From NCBI GenBank assembly GCA_022820645.1, contig JAJEFD010000004.1, positions 1 to 47,004 of the forward strand: a stretch of 47,004 bases of DNA. Direction: 5' to 3'. Source of the stretch: Dehalococcoidia bacterium (lineage in GTDB: Bacteria; Chloroflexota; Dehalococcoidia; Lucifugimonadales; Australimonadaceae). A model generated the notes under the pieces. The model had not been told where the DNA came from, did not search any database, and saw only the letters and a program-made list of their open reading frames with translations. Below are positions 16,290-24,674 of this stretch, piece after piece. Both the position numbers and the translations under genes were made by a program. Every line of letters starts with the position of its first letter. Within the stretch, counting starts at the first letter, position 1.

Positions 16290-17192
16290 ATGCCCATCGC
16301 CGATTCGCTCGATCGCAGCAAACTCCGCTTCGTCGACGTGGACGGCGTCAGCGTGCGCTACTACGAAGACGGGCAGGGCGAGCCGCTCCTCCTCTTCAGC
16401 GGAGGCGAGATCGGGACGCTCGACGGCCTCGACCGGTGGAGCCTCAACCTGCCCGGTCTCGCCGAACGGTTCCACGTCTTCTGCATCGACAAGCTCGGGC
16501 AGGGGCACACCGGCAACCCGCCGCGCCTTGAGGACTACACCTTCGAGTACCAGTTGCGGCACACGCACCGGCTCATCGAGACGCTGGGCCTTTCACAGGT
16601 CAACATCGCAGGGCAGTCCCGCGGGGCGCTGCTCGTCACCCGGCTCACGCTCGATCACCCGGGGCTGGTGAAGAACCTCATCATCGTCGATAGCGCGACG
16701 CTCTCGCCGGAGAACCCCATGTTCCCGTCGCTCCGCTGGTACGAGAACATCTTCCTCGGCGTGCCGCAGGGGCCGCCCAGCCGGGAATCGGTCCGCCTTG
16801 AGATGGACGGCCAGGCCTTCTAGCGCGAGCAGGTCACCGACGACTACGTGGACCGGATGCTGGAGATAGCGCAGCTCCCCAAGTTCCAGGAGGCACAGGC
16901 CACGATGGCCGAGATCCGCCACGGGCAGTGGCTGCCGAGCATCGACCGCGTCCGGCGCGATACCGTGCGCATGATCGATGACGACGGCATCCCCGTCCCG
17001 ACGCTCGTGATCTGGGGCATCAACGACCTCTCGGCGCCTCTGCCGCTGGGGCAACGGCTCTTCGAGCGCATCGCGGCGACCACGCCGCACGCTGAGATGC
17101 ACGTGCTGAACGGCGCGGGGCACTACTCCTACCGGGAGCAGCCGGCCGCGTTCAACCGCATCGTCAAGAGCTTCTGCCTCGACCCGCTGTAG
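16290..17192 (+). pseudogene. Alpha/beta hydrolase broken by one in-frame amber codon
   Basis: The 301-codon frame is intact except for TAG at 16821-16823 (codon 178); similarity continues without a shift on both sides. It resembles meta-cleavage-product hydrolases and related C-C hydrolases. Nucleophile loop NIAGQSRGA has S110, WGINDLSAP has D246 and GAGHYSY has H278, so the whole triad is present if the stop is bypassed. The start ATG 16290 follows GGAGG. It sits between dctP and dctQ, so it probably acts on the imported substrate. CAG or TCG changed by one base would give TAG, so recent mutation or an assembly error is likeliest. Translation up to the stop would give a 177-residue fragment lacking D and H. 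A restart at 16848 is possible but would give an inactive piece. Confidence 0.8.
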
Positions 17193-17207
17193 GGCCGGAG
17201 ACCGCCC

Positions 17208-17768
17208 ATGACGCAAGACCGGCTCAGCAGATACCTCTCGCGCACGGCCACCGTCTACGATCTGCTCGTGCGCTACGCCTTCTACGCCTCCGGCGTGCTC
17301 GTCATGGCCCTGGCGCTCTCCATCGGCGTGAACGTCGTCATGCGCTGGCTCTTCGATGATTCCCTCACCTGGATAGTGGAGGGCGGCGAGTACATCCTCC
17401 TCTTCGTCACCTTCCTGGCGTCGGCGCACATCCTCCACGAGAACGGCCACGCGCGGATGCTGCTGCTCGTGGAACGCTTCAGCCCCCAACGCGCGCGGCT
17501 GCTCAACCTCTTCTCGTCCATCCTCGGAGCGATCGTCAGTCTCGTCCTGGCGTGGGTCACGGCCGACTCCACGCTCGAGTCCATCCGGTTCGGCAACTTC
17601 TACCGCGGCGCGGCCATCGAGGTGCCCCAGGCCGCGCTCTGGTGGGTCATCCCGTTCGGATTCCTGCTCTTGGCCGTCGAGTTCATACGGCAGGCGGTTG
17701 GCTTCGCGCGGGCGACCCGCGGATCGGCGGCACAGACCGATGCCCGCGAGGGAGGGTCGTCGCTGTGA
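17208..17768 (+). CDS. dctQ: TRAP transporter small permease, DctQ family
   Basis: A 186-residue inner-membrane protein with four predicted helices (about 24-48, 54-78, 97-118, 141-164), the classic DctQ layout. The LTWIVEGGEYILLFVTFLAS region matches the family's TW-(S)-E-E-hydrophobic signature, and HENGHARMLLL fits its conserved REGGHxRVD-like loop. It couples receptor delivery to the large permease. It starts 15 bp after the hydrolase stop and precedes dctM by 41 bp. Its presence with dctP and dctM shows a complete TRAP system. Confidence 0.88.
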   Translation: MTQDRLSRYLSRTATVYDLLVRYAFYASGVLVMALALSIGVNVVMRWLFDDSLTWIVEGGEYILLFVTFLASAHILHENGHARMLLLVERFSPQRARLLNLFSSILGAIVSLVLAWVTADSTLESIRFGNFYRGAAIEVPQAALWWVIPFGFLLLAVEFIRQAVGFARATRGSAAQTDAREGGSSL

Positions 17769-17809
17769 ATGCGATGCGCTGCCTTGCGGGTGAAAGGGAG
17801 GATTGAGCC

Positions 17810-19120
17810 ATGGAGTGGTGGCTTGTCCTCGGCATCATCTTCGGCTCGCTCATCATCGCCTTCCTGACGGGCATACCGGTTGCGTTCGCGTTCCTCGGGC
17901 TGAACATCGTCGGACTCGTGCTCCTCACCGGCGGCACCGTCGGCCTGACGCTCATCATCGGGAGCGTCTTCGACTCCGTCACCACCTTCACGCTCATCGC
18001 CATCCCCATGTTCTTCCTCATGGGGGAGGTGCTCTTCCACTCCCGCGTCATCGACATGGTGATGGAGGCGACGGACAAGTGGATCGGCAGGGTGCGCGCC
18101 CGGCTGCTCTACGTGTCGCTCGGCGCAGGAACGGGGCTCGCCACGTTGAGCGGGGCAGGCATGGCCGACACCGCGCTCATCGCATCGACCCTCTACCCCG
18201 ACATGGAGCGCCGTGGCTACGACCCCCGGCTCAGCATCGGCGTCATCACGTCGTCCGGTCTGCTCGCGGCCATCATCCCGCCGAGCGCCCTCGCGGTGCT
18301 CTTGGCCAGCCTCGCGAGCGTCTCGGCAGGACGCCTGCTGATCGCCGGCCTCATTCCGGGGCTGATGATTGCGGGCATCTACGCCGTGTACATCGGCGTA
18401 CGGGCCTGGCTCAACCCCGCGCTCACGCCGAGCTACCCGTACGAGTCGGTCACGTGGATGGAGAAGCTCGTCCTTACGGCCAAGCTCATGCCGCTCGGCA
18501 TCGTCATCTTCAGCGTCATGGGCTTCATTATCCTCGGCATCGCGACCCCAAGCGAGGCCGCGGCGACGGGCGCCCTGGCCGCGATCGTCGTGACCGCGGT
18601 CTACCGGCGGTTGAACCTCAGGGTGCTCGCGAACTCGGTCATGGGCGTCGTGCGCATCGCCACCATGATCCTCCTCATCGTGGCGGGCGCGAAGGGGTTC
18701 GGACAGGTGCTGGCCATGACCGGCGCGACCCAGGGCCTGCTCGAGTTCGTCACCGGGCTCGACGTCAGCCCCATCGTCCTGCTGCTCCTGATCCAGCTCG
18801 CGGTCATCATCCTGGGACTCTTCGTCGACCCCGTCGCCATCATGCTCATCACCATCCCCATCGTGGCCCCGCTGATCCCCGCGTTCGGCTGGGACCCCAT
18901 CTGGTTCTACATCCTCTTCCTCATCAACATCGTCATCGGCAACGAATCACCACCCTTCGGCCTGACGCTGTTCGTCGTCAAGGGAGTGCTGCCGCACATC
19001 TCCATCGGGACCATCTTCCGCGCCCAGATACCCTTCATCATCATGGATGCGGCGGCCATGGGCATCCTCATCATGTTCCCCCAGATCGTCCTCTGGCTCC
19101 CTAACCGCGTCCTCAACTAG
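17810..19120 (+). CDS. dctM: TRAP transporter large permease, DctM family
   Basis: A 436-residue, sodium-coupled transport subunit with about 12 hydrophobic segments spanning the whole DctM domain. Family-like motifs include TGIPVAFAFLGLN near the N-terminus, IPMFFLMGEVL, GAGTGLATLSGAGMADTALI (positions expected for the G-x-G-T/S substrate loop), IIPPSALAVLLASLASVSAGRLL-type helix and GNESPPFGLTLFVVKG near the end. The start is ATG 17810 behind AAGGGAGG. It ends the operon. A family A palindrome follows 13 bp downstream. Confidence 0.92.
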   Translation: MEWWLVLGIIFGSLIIAFLTGIPVAFAFLGLNIVGLVLLTGGTVGLTLIIGSVFDSVTTFTLIAIPMFFLMGEVLFHSRVIDMVMEATDKWIGRVRARLLYVSLGAGTGLATLSGAGMADTALIASTLYPDMERRGYDPRLSIGVITSSGLLAAIIPPSALAVLLASLASVSAGRLLIAGLIPGLMIAGIYAVYIGVRAWLNPALTPSYPYESVTWMEKLVLTAKLMPLGIVIFSVMGFIILGIATPSEAAATGALAAIVVTAVYRRLNLRVLANSVMGVVRIATMILLIVAGAKGFGQVLAMTGATQGLLEFVTGLDVSPIVLLLLIQLAVIILGLFVDPVAIMLITIPIVAPLIPAFGWDPIWFYILFLINIVIGNESPPFGLTLFVVKGVLPHISIGTIFRAQIPFIIMDAAAMGILIMFPQIVLWLPNRVLN

Positions 19121-19133
19121 ACCCTCACCCGTC

Positions 19134-19153
19134 ATTCCTGCGGAGGCAGGAAC
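19134..19153. repeat. Family A palindrome, compensated stem variant
   Basis: ATTCCTGC-GGAG-GCAGGAAC. Relative to the common form, the stem C:G pair is T:A on both arms, and the terminal pair is mismatched. Confidence 0.75.
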
Positions 19154-19202
19154 CCCGCACCCCGTCAGGGTCGCACGTGGTTTGGTGGGGTCAGGGGCGT
19201 TC

Positions 19203-19238
19203 GCTCCCCTACAAGGGAAGAGGGTTGGGATGAGGGTA
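19203..19238. repeat. Family B repeat, degenerate hairpin
   Basis: CTCCCCTACAAGGGAAG with the tail AGGGTTGGGATGAGGGTA. The tail matches other B elements while the hairpin is weaker. Confidence 0.55.
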
Positions 19239-19333
19239 CTGCGGGGATGAGGTGTCGGGACGTACTGTTCGCGGTGAACCTGTCGAACTACACCTCTGGT
19301 ACACTCCCACCATTCCCCGTCCGGAGGCGCTCT

Positions 19334-20671
19334 TTGCGTACGCTTGCCCTCACCTTCCTCACGCTCCTTACGCTTGCCGCATGTTCGCAGGCGACGCCCA
19401 CGCCCGCTCCGACCGCGACTCCTACCCTCACCCCGACGCCTACTCAAGTGCCGACACCCACACCCGCGCCTACACCAACGTCCACCCCGACGCCGACGCC
19501 ACAGCTTCCGTCTGCGGTTGAGGTGTTGGACTCGGCGACTGCAGCTATGGCCGCCCTGGAGTCCGGCTACGTGGAGATAGAGATCGAGATCGAATTTACG
19601 GGTGGCGGGGAAACAGAAGGCTTCTCCATCGGCATAGCGGGAGACTTTCAGACCCCGGACCGCAGCCAGGTGGCCATGGACCTCGATTCCGGGGATGCCG
19701 CTGGTTTCGAACTGGAAATCATCGCTATCGGCGACCTGACCTATCTCAAATATCCGGGGGGCGATGGGTGGACGAGGAGCCCCGACCCATTCACTCCTTA
19801 CACCGACCTGTTCGAATTCGGTGCTTTCAACACGGACCTGGACACCCGGGCTGTCGAAGGTTTTAACCCTGTGATTGAGGAGGAACTGGTTGGGGAGCGC
19901 GTCTACTACCTGAAGGGGTCGGTATCGAGGGAGGAGATGGCGGACCTGCTCGACGACCCTGAGGAGACCTTCAGCGAAGGAGAGGTCGAATACTGGGTGG
20001 GTGCTGAGGACTTCCTGGTGCGGAAGATGGCGGTCAGAGGCATCTCCCCGGAGGATGGGTTCGGCTCGTCCACGATGGAGGCCGAGATGAGATTGTCGGA
20101 CTACGGCAAGCCGGTGAACATCCAGGCCCCCGACGCTGAACCGTTCGATGCTCTGGCGGACCATCGGGCAGGTGTGACTACGGAGGCGCTGGAGAGCGGT
20201 TGGGTGAGGATGGACTCGGCAGAGATGGGGTTCGCCGTGTCGTTCCCGCCGTCGTGGGAACTGGACGATACGAGCATCGCATTGGATGTGCCGCTTGCCG
20301 CTAGAGACACCGCTGGACCGGATCCCCACGGCATCCGTTCTCAGTTCACCCTGAAGATTGACCAGTTGTTCTCTCTGCACGAGGGCCTTGATGAATACCT
20401 GGAAGCGTTCAAGGCGAACCTTGCCTTCTACGCGGACATAGAAGAGCAGGAGATCGAGGTTCGGAACGTCAACCTGCCGATGGCTGGAGACGCCGCGTTG
20501 TTCACGTTCTCAAACGACTCCCCGCGGCTGGGCATCAGGTTGTCGCATCTGAAGTACATACTGGTGCACTACGAGGTCGCACTCGAGGTTACGTTCACAG
20601 CCCCGGCGGAGATCTTCGAGGAGATGTCCCCGGTCTTCATGCAGATTGCCGAGACCATCGAGACCTACTAG
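19334..20671 (+). CDS. Two-domain lipoprotein with Thr-Pro linker
   Basis: About 445 residues. It has a signal peptide with lipobox LTLAAC, then a long Thr/Pro/Ala-rich linker (about 18-58), expected to hold the folded part away from the membrane. The first folded region (about 60-270) looks LppX/LprG-like (LolA-type fold): paired beta strands with a conserved YLKYPGGDGWTRS stretch and a YWVGAEDFLVRKMAV segment, typical of that superfamily. The second (about 285-445) starts GWVRMDSAEMGFAVSFPPSW, resembling small PsbP/DUF1795-like domains. The start is TTG 19334 behind GGAGG (19323-19327); an ATG further upstream would give no signal peptide. Domain calls are by eye. A role in carrying lipid or lipoprotein is only a guess. 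Confidence 0.6.
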   Translation: MRTLALTFLTLLTLAACSQATPTPAPTATPTLTPTPTQVPTPTPAPTPTSTPTPTPQLPSAVEVLDSATAAMAALESGYVEIEIEIEFTGGGETEGFSIGIAGDFQTPDRSQVAMDLDSGDAAGFELEIIAIGDLTYLKYPGGDGWTRSPDPFTPYTDLFEFGAFNTDLDTRAVEGFNPVIEEELVGERVYYLKGSVSREEMADLLDDPEETFSEGEVEYWVGAEDFLVRKMAVRGISPEDGFGSSTMEAEMRLSDYGKPVNIQAPDAEPFDALADHRAGVTTEALESGWVRMDSAEMGFAVSFPPSWELDDTSIALDVPLAARDTAGPDPHGIRSQFTLKIDQLFSLHEGLDEYLEAFKANLAFYADIEEQEIEVRNVNLPMAGDAALFTFSNDSPRLGIRLSHLKYILVHYEVALEVTFTAPAEIFEEMSPVFMQIAETIETY

Positions 20672-20831
20672 GGGGCGGTGGCATCGACTCCTGCCCGTCC
20701 CGCTGGGCTAGTTGGGGCCCCTGGGGACCACTCCTCGTTAACATTGTGAAATCTATCCCAAACGTTTGACTACCGCCCTTGCGCTTGGTTACACTTGCTC
20801 TAATAACCACAACACGAAGGGGGCTCGTGCG
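20672..20831. other. Gap with promoter for guaB3
   Basis: No gene. The region from about 20735 is noticeably more AT-rich than its surroundings, as expected for a promoter zone. Confidence 0.5.
20766..20795 (+). promoter_or_regulatory. Promoter of the guaB3-type gene
   Basis: TTGACT (20766-20771) and TACACT (20790-20795), 18 bp apart. The predicted start is about 30 nt before ATG 20832, with GAAGGGGG between. TACACT also appears as the candidate -10 of rho and of the lipoprotein at 19334. Confidence 0.55.
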
Positions 20832-21983
20832 ATGGTGCTACCAGCAGTCCGTGTTAAGGAACTCCGAAGGACCTACGGATTCGAAGAAGTCGCCATCGTA
20901 CCCGGCGACGTCACCACCAACCCCGAGCTCTCCGTCACCCAGCTTGCCATAGGCCCATACCGCTTCTCCATCCCCATCATCGCCTCCGCCATGGACGCCA
21001 TCGTCAACCCCGCCTTTGCGGGGTTGATGGCTAAAGCGGGCGGTTTCGGCGTGATGAACCTCGAAGGCCTCTACTGCCGCTACGACGACCCCTCCGACGC
21101 CCTCAACGCCATCTCCTCCGCCCCCAAAGAGGAGGCGACCGACGTCATGCAGCGCGTCTACACCGCCGATTTCCGCGAGGACCTCGTCGGCCGGCGCGTC
21201 CGCGAGATCAAGGACGCCGGAGCGGTCGCCGCCGTGTCGGTGACCCCGGCGCGCACCAAGCGGCTCGCACCCCTCGCGGTCGAGGCCGGCGCCGACATCA
21301 TCGTCGTCCAGTCCACCGTCACCACCGCGCGCCACATCTCCAGCAGCTTTACCGGCCTGCGGTTGAACGACCTCGTCCGCGAGATCGGCGTCCCGGTCGT
21401 TGTCGGCAACACCGTCACCGCCAGCGCCTCGCTGGAGCTGATGGAGCAGGGCATCGACGGCATCCTCGTCGGCGTGGGGCCGGGTGCGGCCTGCACGACC
21501 CGCGACGTCACCGGCGTCGGCGTGCCACAGGTGTCGGCGACGCTCGAGGTCGCCGCGGCGCGCGACGAGTTCTACTCCCGCACCGGCAAGTACGTCAGCG
21601 TCATCACGGACGGCGGCATCCGCATCGGCGGCGACCTCTGCAAGGCCATCGCGGCGGGCGCGGACGGCGTCATGATCGGCACCCCGTTCGCCCAGACGTA
21701 CGAGGCGCCCGGCCAGGGCTTCAACTGGGGCATGGCGAGCCCGCACCCCGCGCTCCCGCGCGGCACGCGCATCAACGTCGGCACGCACGCCAGCCTGGAG
21801 CAGGTGCTCTTCGGCCCGAGCCACCGCATGGACGGCACGCACAACCTCGTTGGCGCGCTTCAGATGTGCATGAGCATGGTCGGCGCGCAGACCATCCCCG
21901 AGTTCCACGAGCGCGCCGAACTCGTCGTCGCCCCCACCATCGCCACCGAGGGCAAGGTCTTCCAGCGCTCCGGCCAGATCTAG
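20832..21983 (+). CDS. guaB3: GuaB3-family IMP dehydrogenase-like protein
   Basis: A 383-residue (beta/alpha)8-barrel protein of the IMP dehydrogenase/GMP reductase superfamily. The N-terminus (RRTYGFEEVAIVPG) and SIPIIASAMDAIVNP match GuaB3. The catalytic loop GVGPGAACTTRDVTGVGVPQ holds C221. ITDGGIRIGGDLCKAIAAGADGVMIG is the phosphate site. The two CBS domains of ordinary GuaB are missing, which with the length defines this subfamily. It is found with GuaB in Actinobacteria, Cyanobacteria and Chloroflexota; the in vivo role, IMPDH or GMP reductase, cannot be decided from sequence. It has its own promoter and converges on a fic gene, sharing the stop palindrome CTAG (21980-21983). Confidence 0.85.
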   Translation: MVLPAVRVKELRRTYGFEEVAIVPGDVTTNPELSVTQLAIGPYRFSIPIIASAMDAIVNPAFAGLMAKAGGFGVMNLEGLYCRYDDPSDALNAISSAPKEEATDVMQRVYTADFREDLVGRRVREIKDAGAVAAVSVTPARTKRLAPLAVEAGADIIVVQSTVTTARHISSSFTGLRLNDLVREIGVPVVVGNTVTASASLELMEQGIDGILVGVGPGAACTTRDVTGVGVPQVSATLEVAAARDEFYSRTGKYVSVITDGGIRIGGDLCKAIAAGADGVMIGTPFAQTYEAPGQGFNWGMASPHPALPRGTRINVGTHASLEQVLFGPSHRMDGTHNLVGALQMCMSMVGAQTIPEFHERAELVVAPTIATEGKVFQRSGQI

Positions 21984-23254
21984 GGCGTCAGCCTGCGGGG
22001 CACACGTCGAACGGGCGGCGAGACGCGAGTGTCGCCTCCAGGACTCGCGAGTCGCCGCTCCAGCGCAGTGAAAGCGTCTATCAGTTCGGGAGCCTCGAAC
22101 GTCCGGTTGCGCCGCCCCACGTTTACCTGCCTGAGCACGCCCGCGCCCACGAGCCGCTCGACGGCCTGGCTTGCGGTCTGGAACGACCTTCCGATCAGCC
22201 CTGCTGCGGTGGTCGCCGTGAGCACCGGCGCTGCGGGAAGCGCTCCGATGAGCTGATAAGCTGCCGAGTCCCGCCGGGGATTGCCGGCGCGTTCACGCCA
22301 TGACGTCTGCAACGCTCGAACGTGCTCCTCGAAGCGCCCCGCGTCCCGGACGGCGCGAAGGCTCGCCGAGGCGAAGAACGACACCCAGCGGTTGATGCCC
22401 TCGTGCGCCTGGGGAGAGTCCGGCGCGCCCGCGTAGCGCGTCTCTGTCAGACCCCCGACGTAGTCTCGCGCCCACGTCGCCAGCACGAGCGATACCGGCG
22501 GCAGAACGCGGTGCGCGATCCCGCGCCGCCGCAGCACGAGATGAAGGAGCACACGCCCCGTGCGCCCGTTGCCGTCCACGAATGGATGGATTGTCTCGAA
22601 CTGTGCGTGAGCGACCGCCGCCTGCGCCAGTGCCGGAAGCGTGTCGTCGTTGCAGAAGCGCACGAGGTCGTCGAGGAGGCCCGGCACTTCCTCCGGCGGG
22701 GGCGGGACGAATGCAGCGGAGCACGGGTTGTAACCGCTGCCGCCTATCCAGTTCTGCTCCGTGCGGATGCGGCCTCCATGCTCCTCGAACCGCGTTCCCG
22801 CGAGCAGGCGGCGATGCGCCTCGAGAATGACGCTCAGGGTGATTGGGCCGCCGGGTTCGACGGACTCGATGCCCCAGACCATCGCGTCGATGTTGCCGAG
22901 CACCTCCTCGGCGGTCACGTCGCGCGGGGCCTGGCCGATCTGCCGCGCGGCGTCAGCGTGGAGCAGCCGTCGTCCGCCCACGTCGAGCCCCTCGATACGG
23001 GACGAGGCGACGGACTCGGCGCGGAGCAGAAGGCGGGCGAGGGACTCGGTATCGGCGAGCGCTTCCGCTGACGTGTTGAGCCGTACGAGTTCGGCCTCCG
23101 CGTCCGCAACGTCCGCGGCGGTGCTGCCGTCGAGTACGAACCGCCGCCCGGCGAGCGGGTCTGGCAGGTAGACGTCGTAGTTGCACGGACGGCGGTCGCG
23201 CCGGGTCAGCCCCGTGGCGTCGCTCTCCCAGCGCCGTTGTTCGTAAACTGCCAT
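21980..23254 (-). CDS. Fic-domain AMP-transferase-like protein
   Basis: A 424-residue Fic protein, a family that usually adds AMP to Tyr, Thr or Ser of target proteins. The active loop HPFVDGNGRTGR (223-234) matches HxFx(D/E)GNGRxxR exactly. An N-terminal SSRIEG (84-89) supplies the inhibitory glutamate E88, so this is an autoinhibited class II Fic. The order is a DUF4172/Fic_N-like region, the Fic core, and a C-terminal winged-helix-like domain (about 330-400, ending ERLVGAGVLRQVNVGRRNR). The last may bind DNA. The start is ATG 23254 with GGAG 7 bp before. No toxin or antitoxin partner adjoins it. The promoter region has inverted repeats (23266-23296). Targets are unknown. Confidence 0.87.
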   Translation of the reverse strand: MAVYEQRRWESDATGLTRRDRRPCNYDVYLPDPLAGRRFVLDGSTAADVADAEAELVRLNTSAEALADTESLARLLLRAESVASSRIEGLDVGGRRLLHADAARQIGQAPRDVTAEEVLGNIDAMVWGIESVEPGGPITLSVILEAHRRLLAGTRFEEHGGRIRTEQNWIGGSGYNPCSAAFVPPPPEEVPGLLDDLVRFCNDDTLPALAQAAVAHAQFETIHPFVDGNGRTGRVLLHLVLRRRGIAHRVLPPVSLVLATWARDYVGGLTETRYAGAPDSPQAHEGINRWVSFFASASLRAVRDAGRFEEHVRALQTSWRERAGNPRRDSAAYQLIGALPAAPVLTATTAAGLIGRSFQTASQAVERLVGAGVLRQVNVGRRNRTFEAPELIDAFTALERRLASPGGDTRVSPPVRRVPRRLTP

Positions 23255-23332
23255 AACTGCTCTCCATATTCAATGATAACATGTAACCCTGAATATGACT
23301 CCGGCTTATTCAATGGCGCCCGGCTGTACTGT
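23255..23332. promoter_or_regulatory. AT-rich fic upstream region with inverted repeat
   Basis: ATATTCA (23266-23272) and TGAATAT (23290-23296) form an inverted repeat with 17 bp between. A third copy of TTCAATG occurs near 23309-23315. The composition contrasts with GC-rich surroundings. It could be an operator for the protein's own winged-helix domain, an inference. Confidence 0.4.
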
Positions 23333-24610
23333 CTACCCCGCCTCTCCCTCCTCCGGTATCTCCGGCGGCTTGGCCGCCCCCGCCAGCACGGCTGCAACGA
23401 CGTTCGAGACCACGAACACGACGAAGATGAGGCGGTAGCTGCCCGTCACGTCGAACGCCAGCGCGGCCACCAGCGGGCCCGCCGCCTGCGTCACGTTCGT
23501 GAACGCCCGCGCGACGCCCTCGATCGACCCGAGGTGCCGCCGCCCGTAGTAGTCCGCGAACGCCAGCCGCTGCAGCGTCACGGACGCCCCCTGCGCAAGG
23601 CCGTAGAACACGCCCCACGCCATCGCCAGCAGCGGCGTGTCCACGGCAAGCAGGAGCACGAACGCGAGCCCGTTCATCAGGAAGTCGATGGCGATGAGGT
23701 AGCGCACGCTGAACCTGTCCCGCAGGAACCCCGCGGCGAACGCCCCCAGCGCCCCGATCGCCGAATGGACGGCCAGCGCGCCCACCGCCACCGCGTCCGA
23801 GAGGCCGGTGTCCGTCATGTACGGCACGGCGTGGAGCATGACGCCGGTGCGTCCGAACCACCACAGCGAGACGGCGATGATGAGCAGGTAGAGTGCGGGG
23901 TGCCGCGCGGCCTCCCGCAGCCGCAGCGAGCGGTCCGCGACGCGCAGGTCGCGGGCCGGCGTGTCCGACGCGGACTCCGGCGGCGCGCCGTCCGGCAGCA
24001 GCCCCATGTCCTCCGGCCTGCGCCGCAGCAGCAGCGCGGTGGGGACGGCGGAGACGACGAGGATCATGATCCCCGCGCCGAGCGACGCCTCGCGCCAGCT
24101 GTAGGCGGCAACCATGAACGCGATGAACAACGGGATGAGCGACGCCCCGGCGGGGAAGCCGAGCCCCGCGAGGGCGGTGGCCTTCCCGCGCTTGGCGATG
24201 AACCAGTTCGGCACGATGACCGCGGAGGCGACGGAGAGGACGCCCGTGTTCATGCTCCGCGCGAAGATCTGCAGCCCGTACAGGTGCCACAGCTCCGACA
24301 TGAAGTACATGAGGACGAACGTCACGCCGATGAGCGTGTACGCGAACGTGAGCGCCCACCGCGGGCCGAACCGGTCCACGACGGGGCCCGTCGCCAGCGC
24401 CGCACCGCTCCCGACCAGCCCGCCGAGGCTGATCGCCCCCGTGAACTCCGCGCGCGTCCAGCCGAACTCCTCCGTGATGGGCTTCAGGAAGATGCTCAGG
24501 ACCGGGAACGTCTCCGTGCTCGAGCTGAACGTGCCCAGCGCCGCGACGGCTACGACCACCCATCCGTAGAAGAAACGGGGCTTGCCGGGAGGTTTGTCAG
24601 GGCGTCTCAA
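23333..24610 (-). CDS. MFS transporter, oxalate/formate or monocarboxylate carrier type
   Basis: A 425-residue carrier with about 12 helices. The start FFYGWVVVAVAALGTF and the EFGWTRAEFTGAISLGGLVGSGAALATGPVVDRFGPRWALTF region (described in parts: FGWTRAEFTGAIS, then PVVDRFGPRW) are hallmarks of the MFS_1 oxalate/formate antiporter-like group. A central cytosolic loop (about 205-235) separates the two halves. It probably moves a small carboxylate. The first codon is TTG 24610; no good ribosome site precedes it, and the nearby ATG is out of frame, so the start could be slightly downstream. It is on the minus strand, 64 bp after the NCS2 gene. Confidence 0.8.
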   Translation of the reverse strand: MRRPDKPPGKPRFFYGWVVVAVAALGTFSSSTETFPVLSIFLKPITEEFGWTRAEFTGAISLGGLVGSGAALATGPVVDRFGPRWALTFAYTLIGVTFVLMYFMSELWHLYGLQIFARSMNTGVLSVASAVIVPNWFIAKRGKATALAGLGFPAGASLIPLFIAFMVAAYSWREASLGAGIMILVVSAVPTALLLRRRPEDMGLLPDGAPPESASDTPARDLRVADRSLRLREAARHPALYLLIIAVSLWWFGRTGVMLHAVPYMTDTGLSDAVAVGALAVHSAIGALGAFAAGFLRDRFSVRYLIAIDFLMNGLAFVLLLAVDTPLLAMAWGVFYGLAQGASVTLQRLAFADYYGRRHLGSIEGVARAFTNVTQAAGPLVAALAFDVTGSYRLIFVVFVVSNVVAAVLAGAAKPPEIPEEGEAG

Positions 24611-24674
24611 ATCATGCTGCCAGCGAACGGTGCCCGCATCATAGCCCCTCCCGGCGCTGCGCGTGGGGCGCCGT

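Larger units (their letters stand above)
19121..19333. other. Repeat-filled gap before the lipoprotein gene
   Basis: It holds a family A palindrome (19134-19153) and a family B element (19203-19238). An extended -10-like TGGTACACT at 19297-19305 lies 28 bp before the lipoprotein start, without a clear -35. Confidence 0.5.

Noticed and set aside
16821..16823. Selenocysteine or frameshift to explain the broken hydrolase
   Set aside because: The codon is TAG, not TGA, and the same frame continues on both sides, so no shift is needed. Pyrrolysine cannot be supported from this window.
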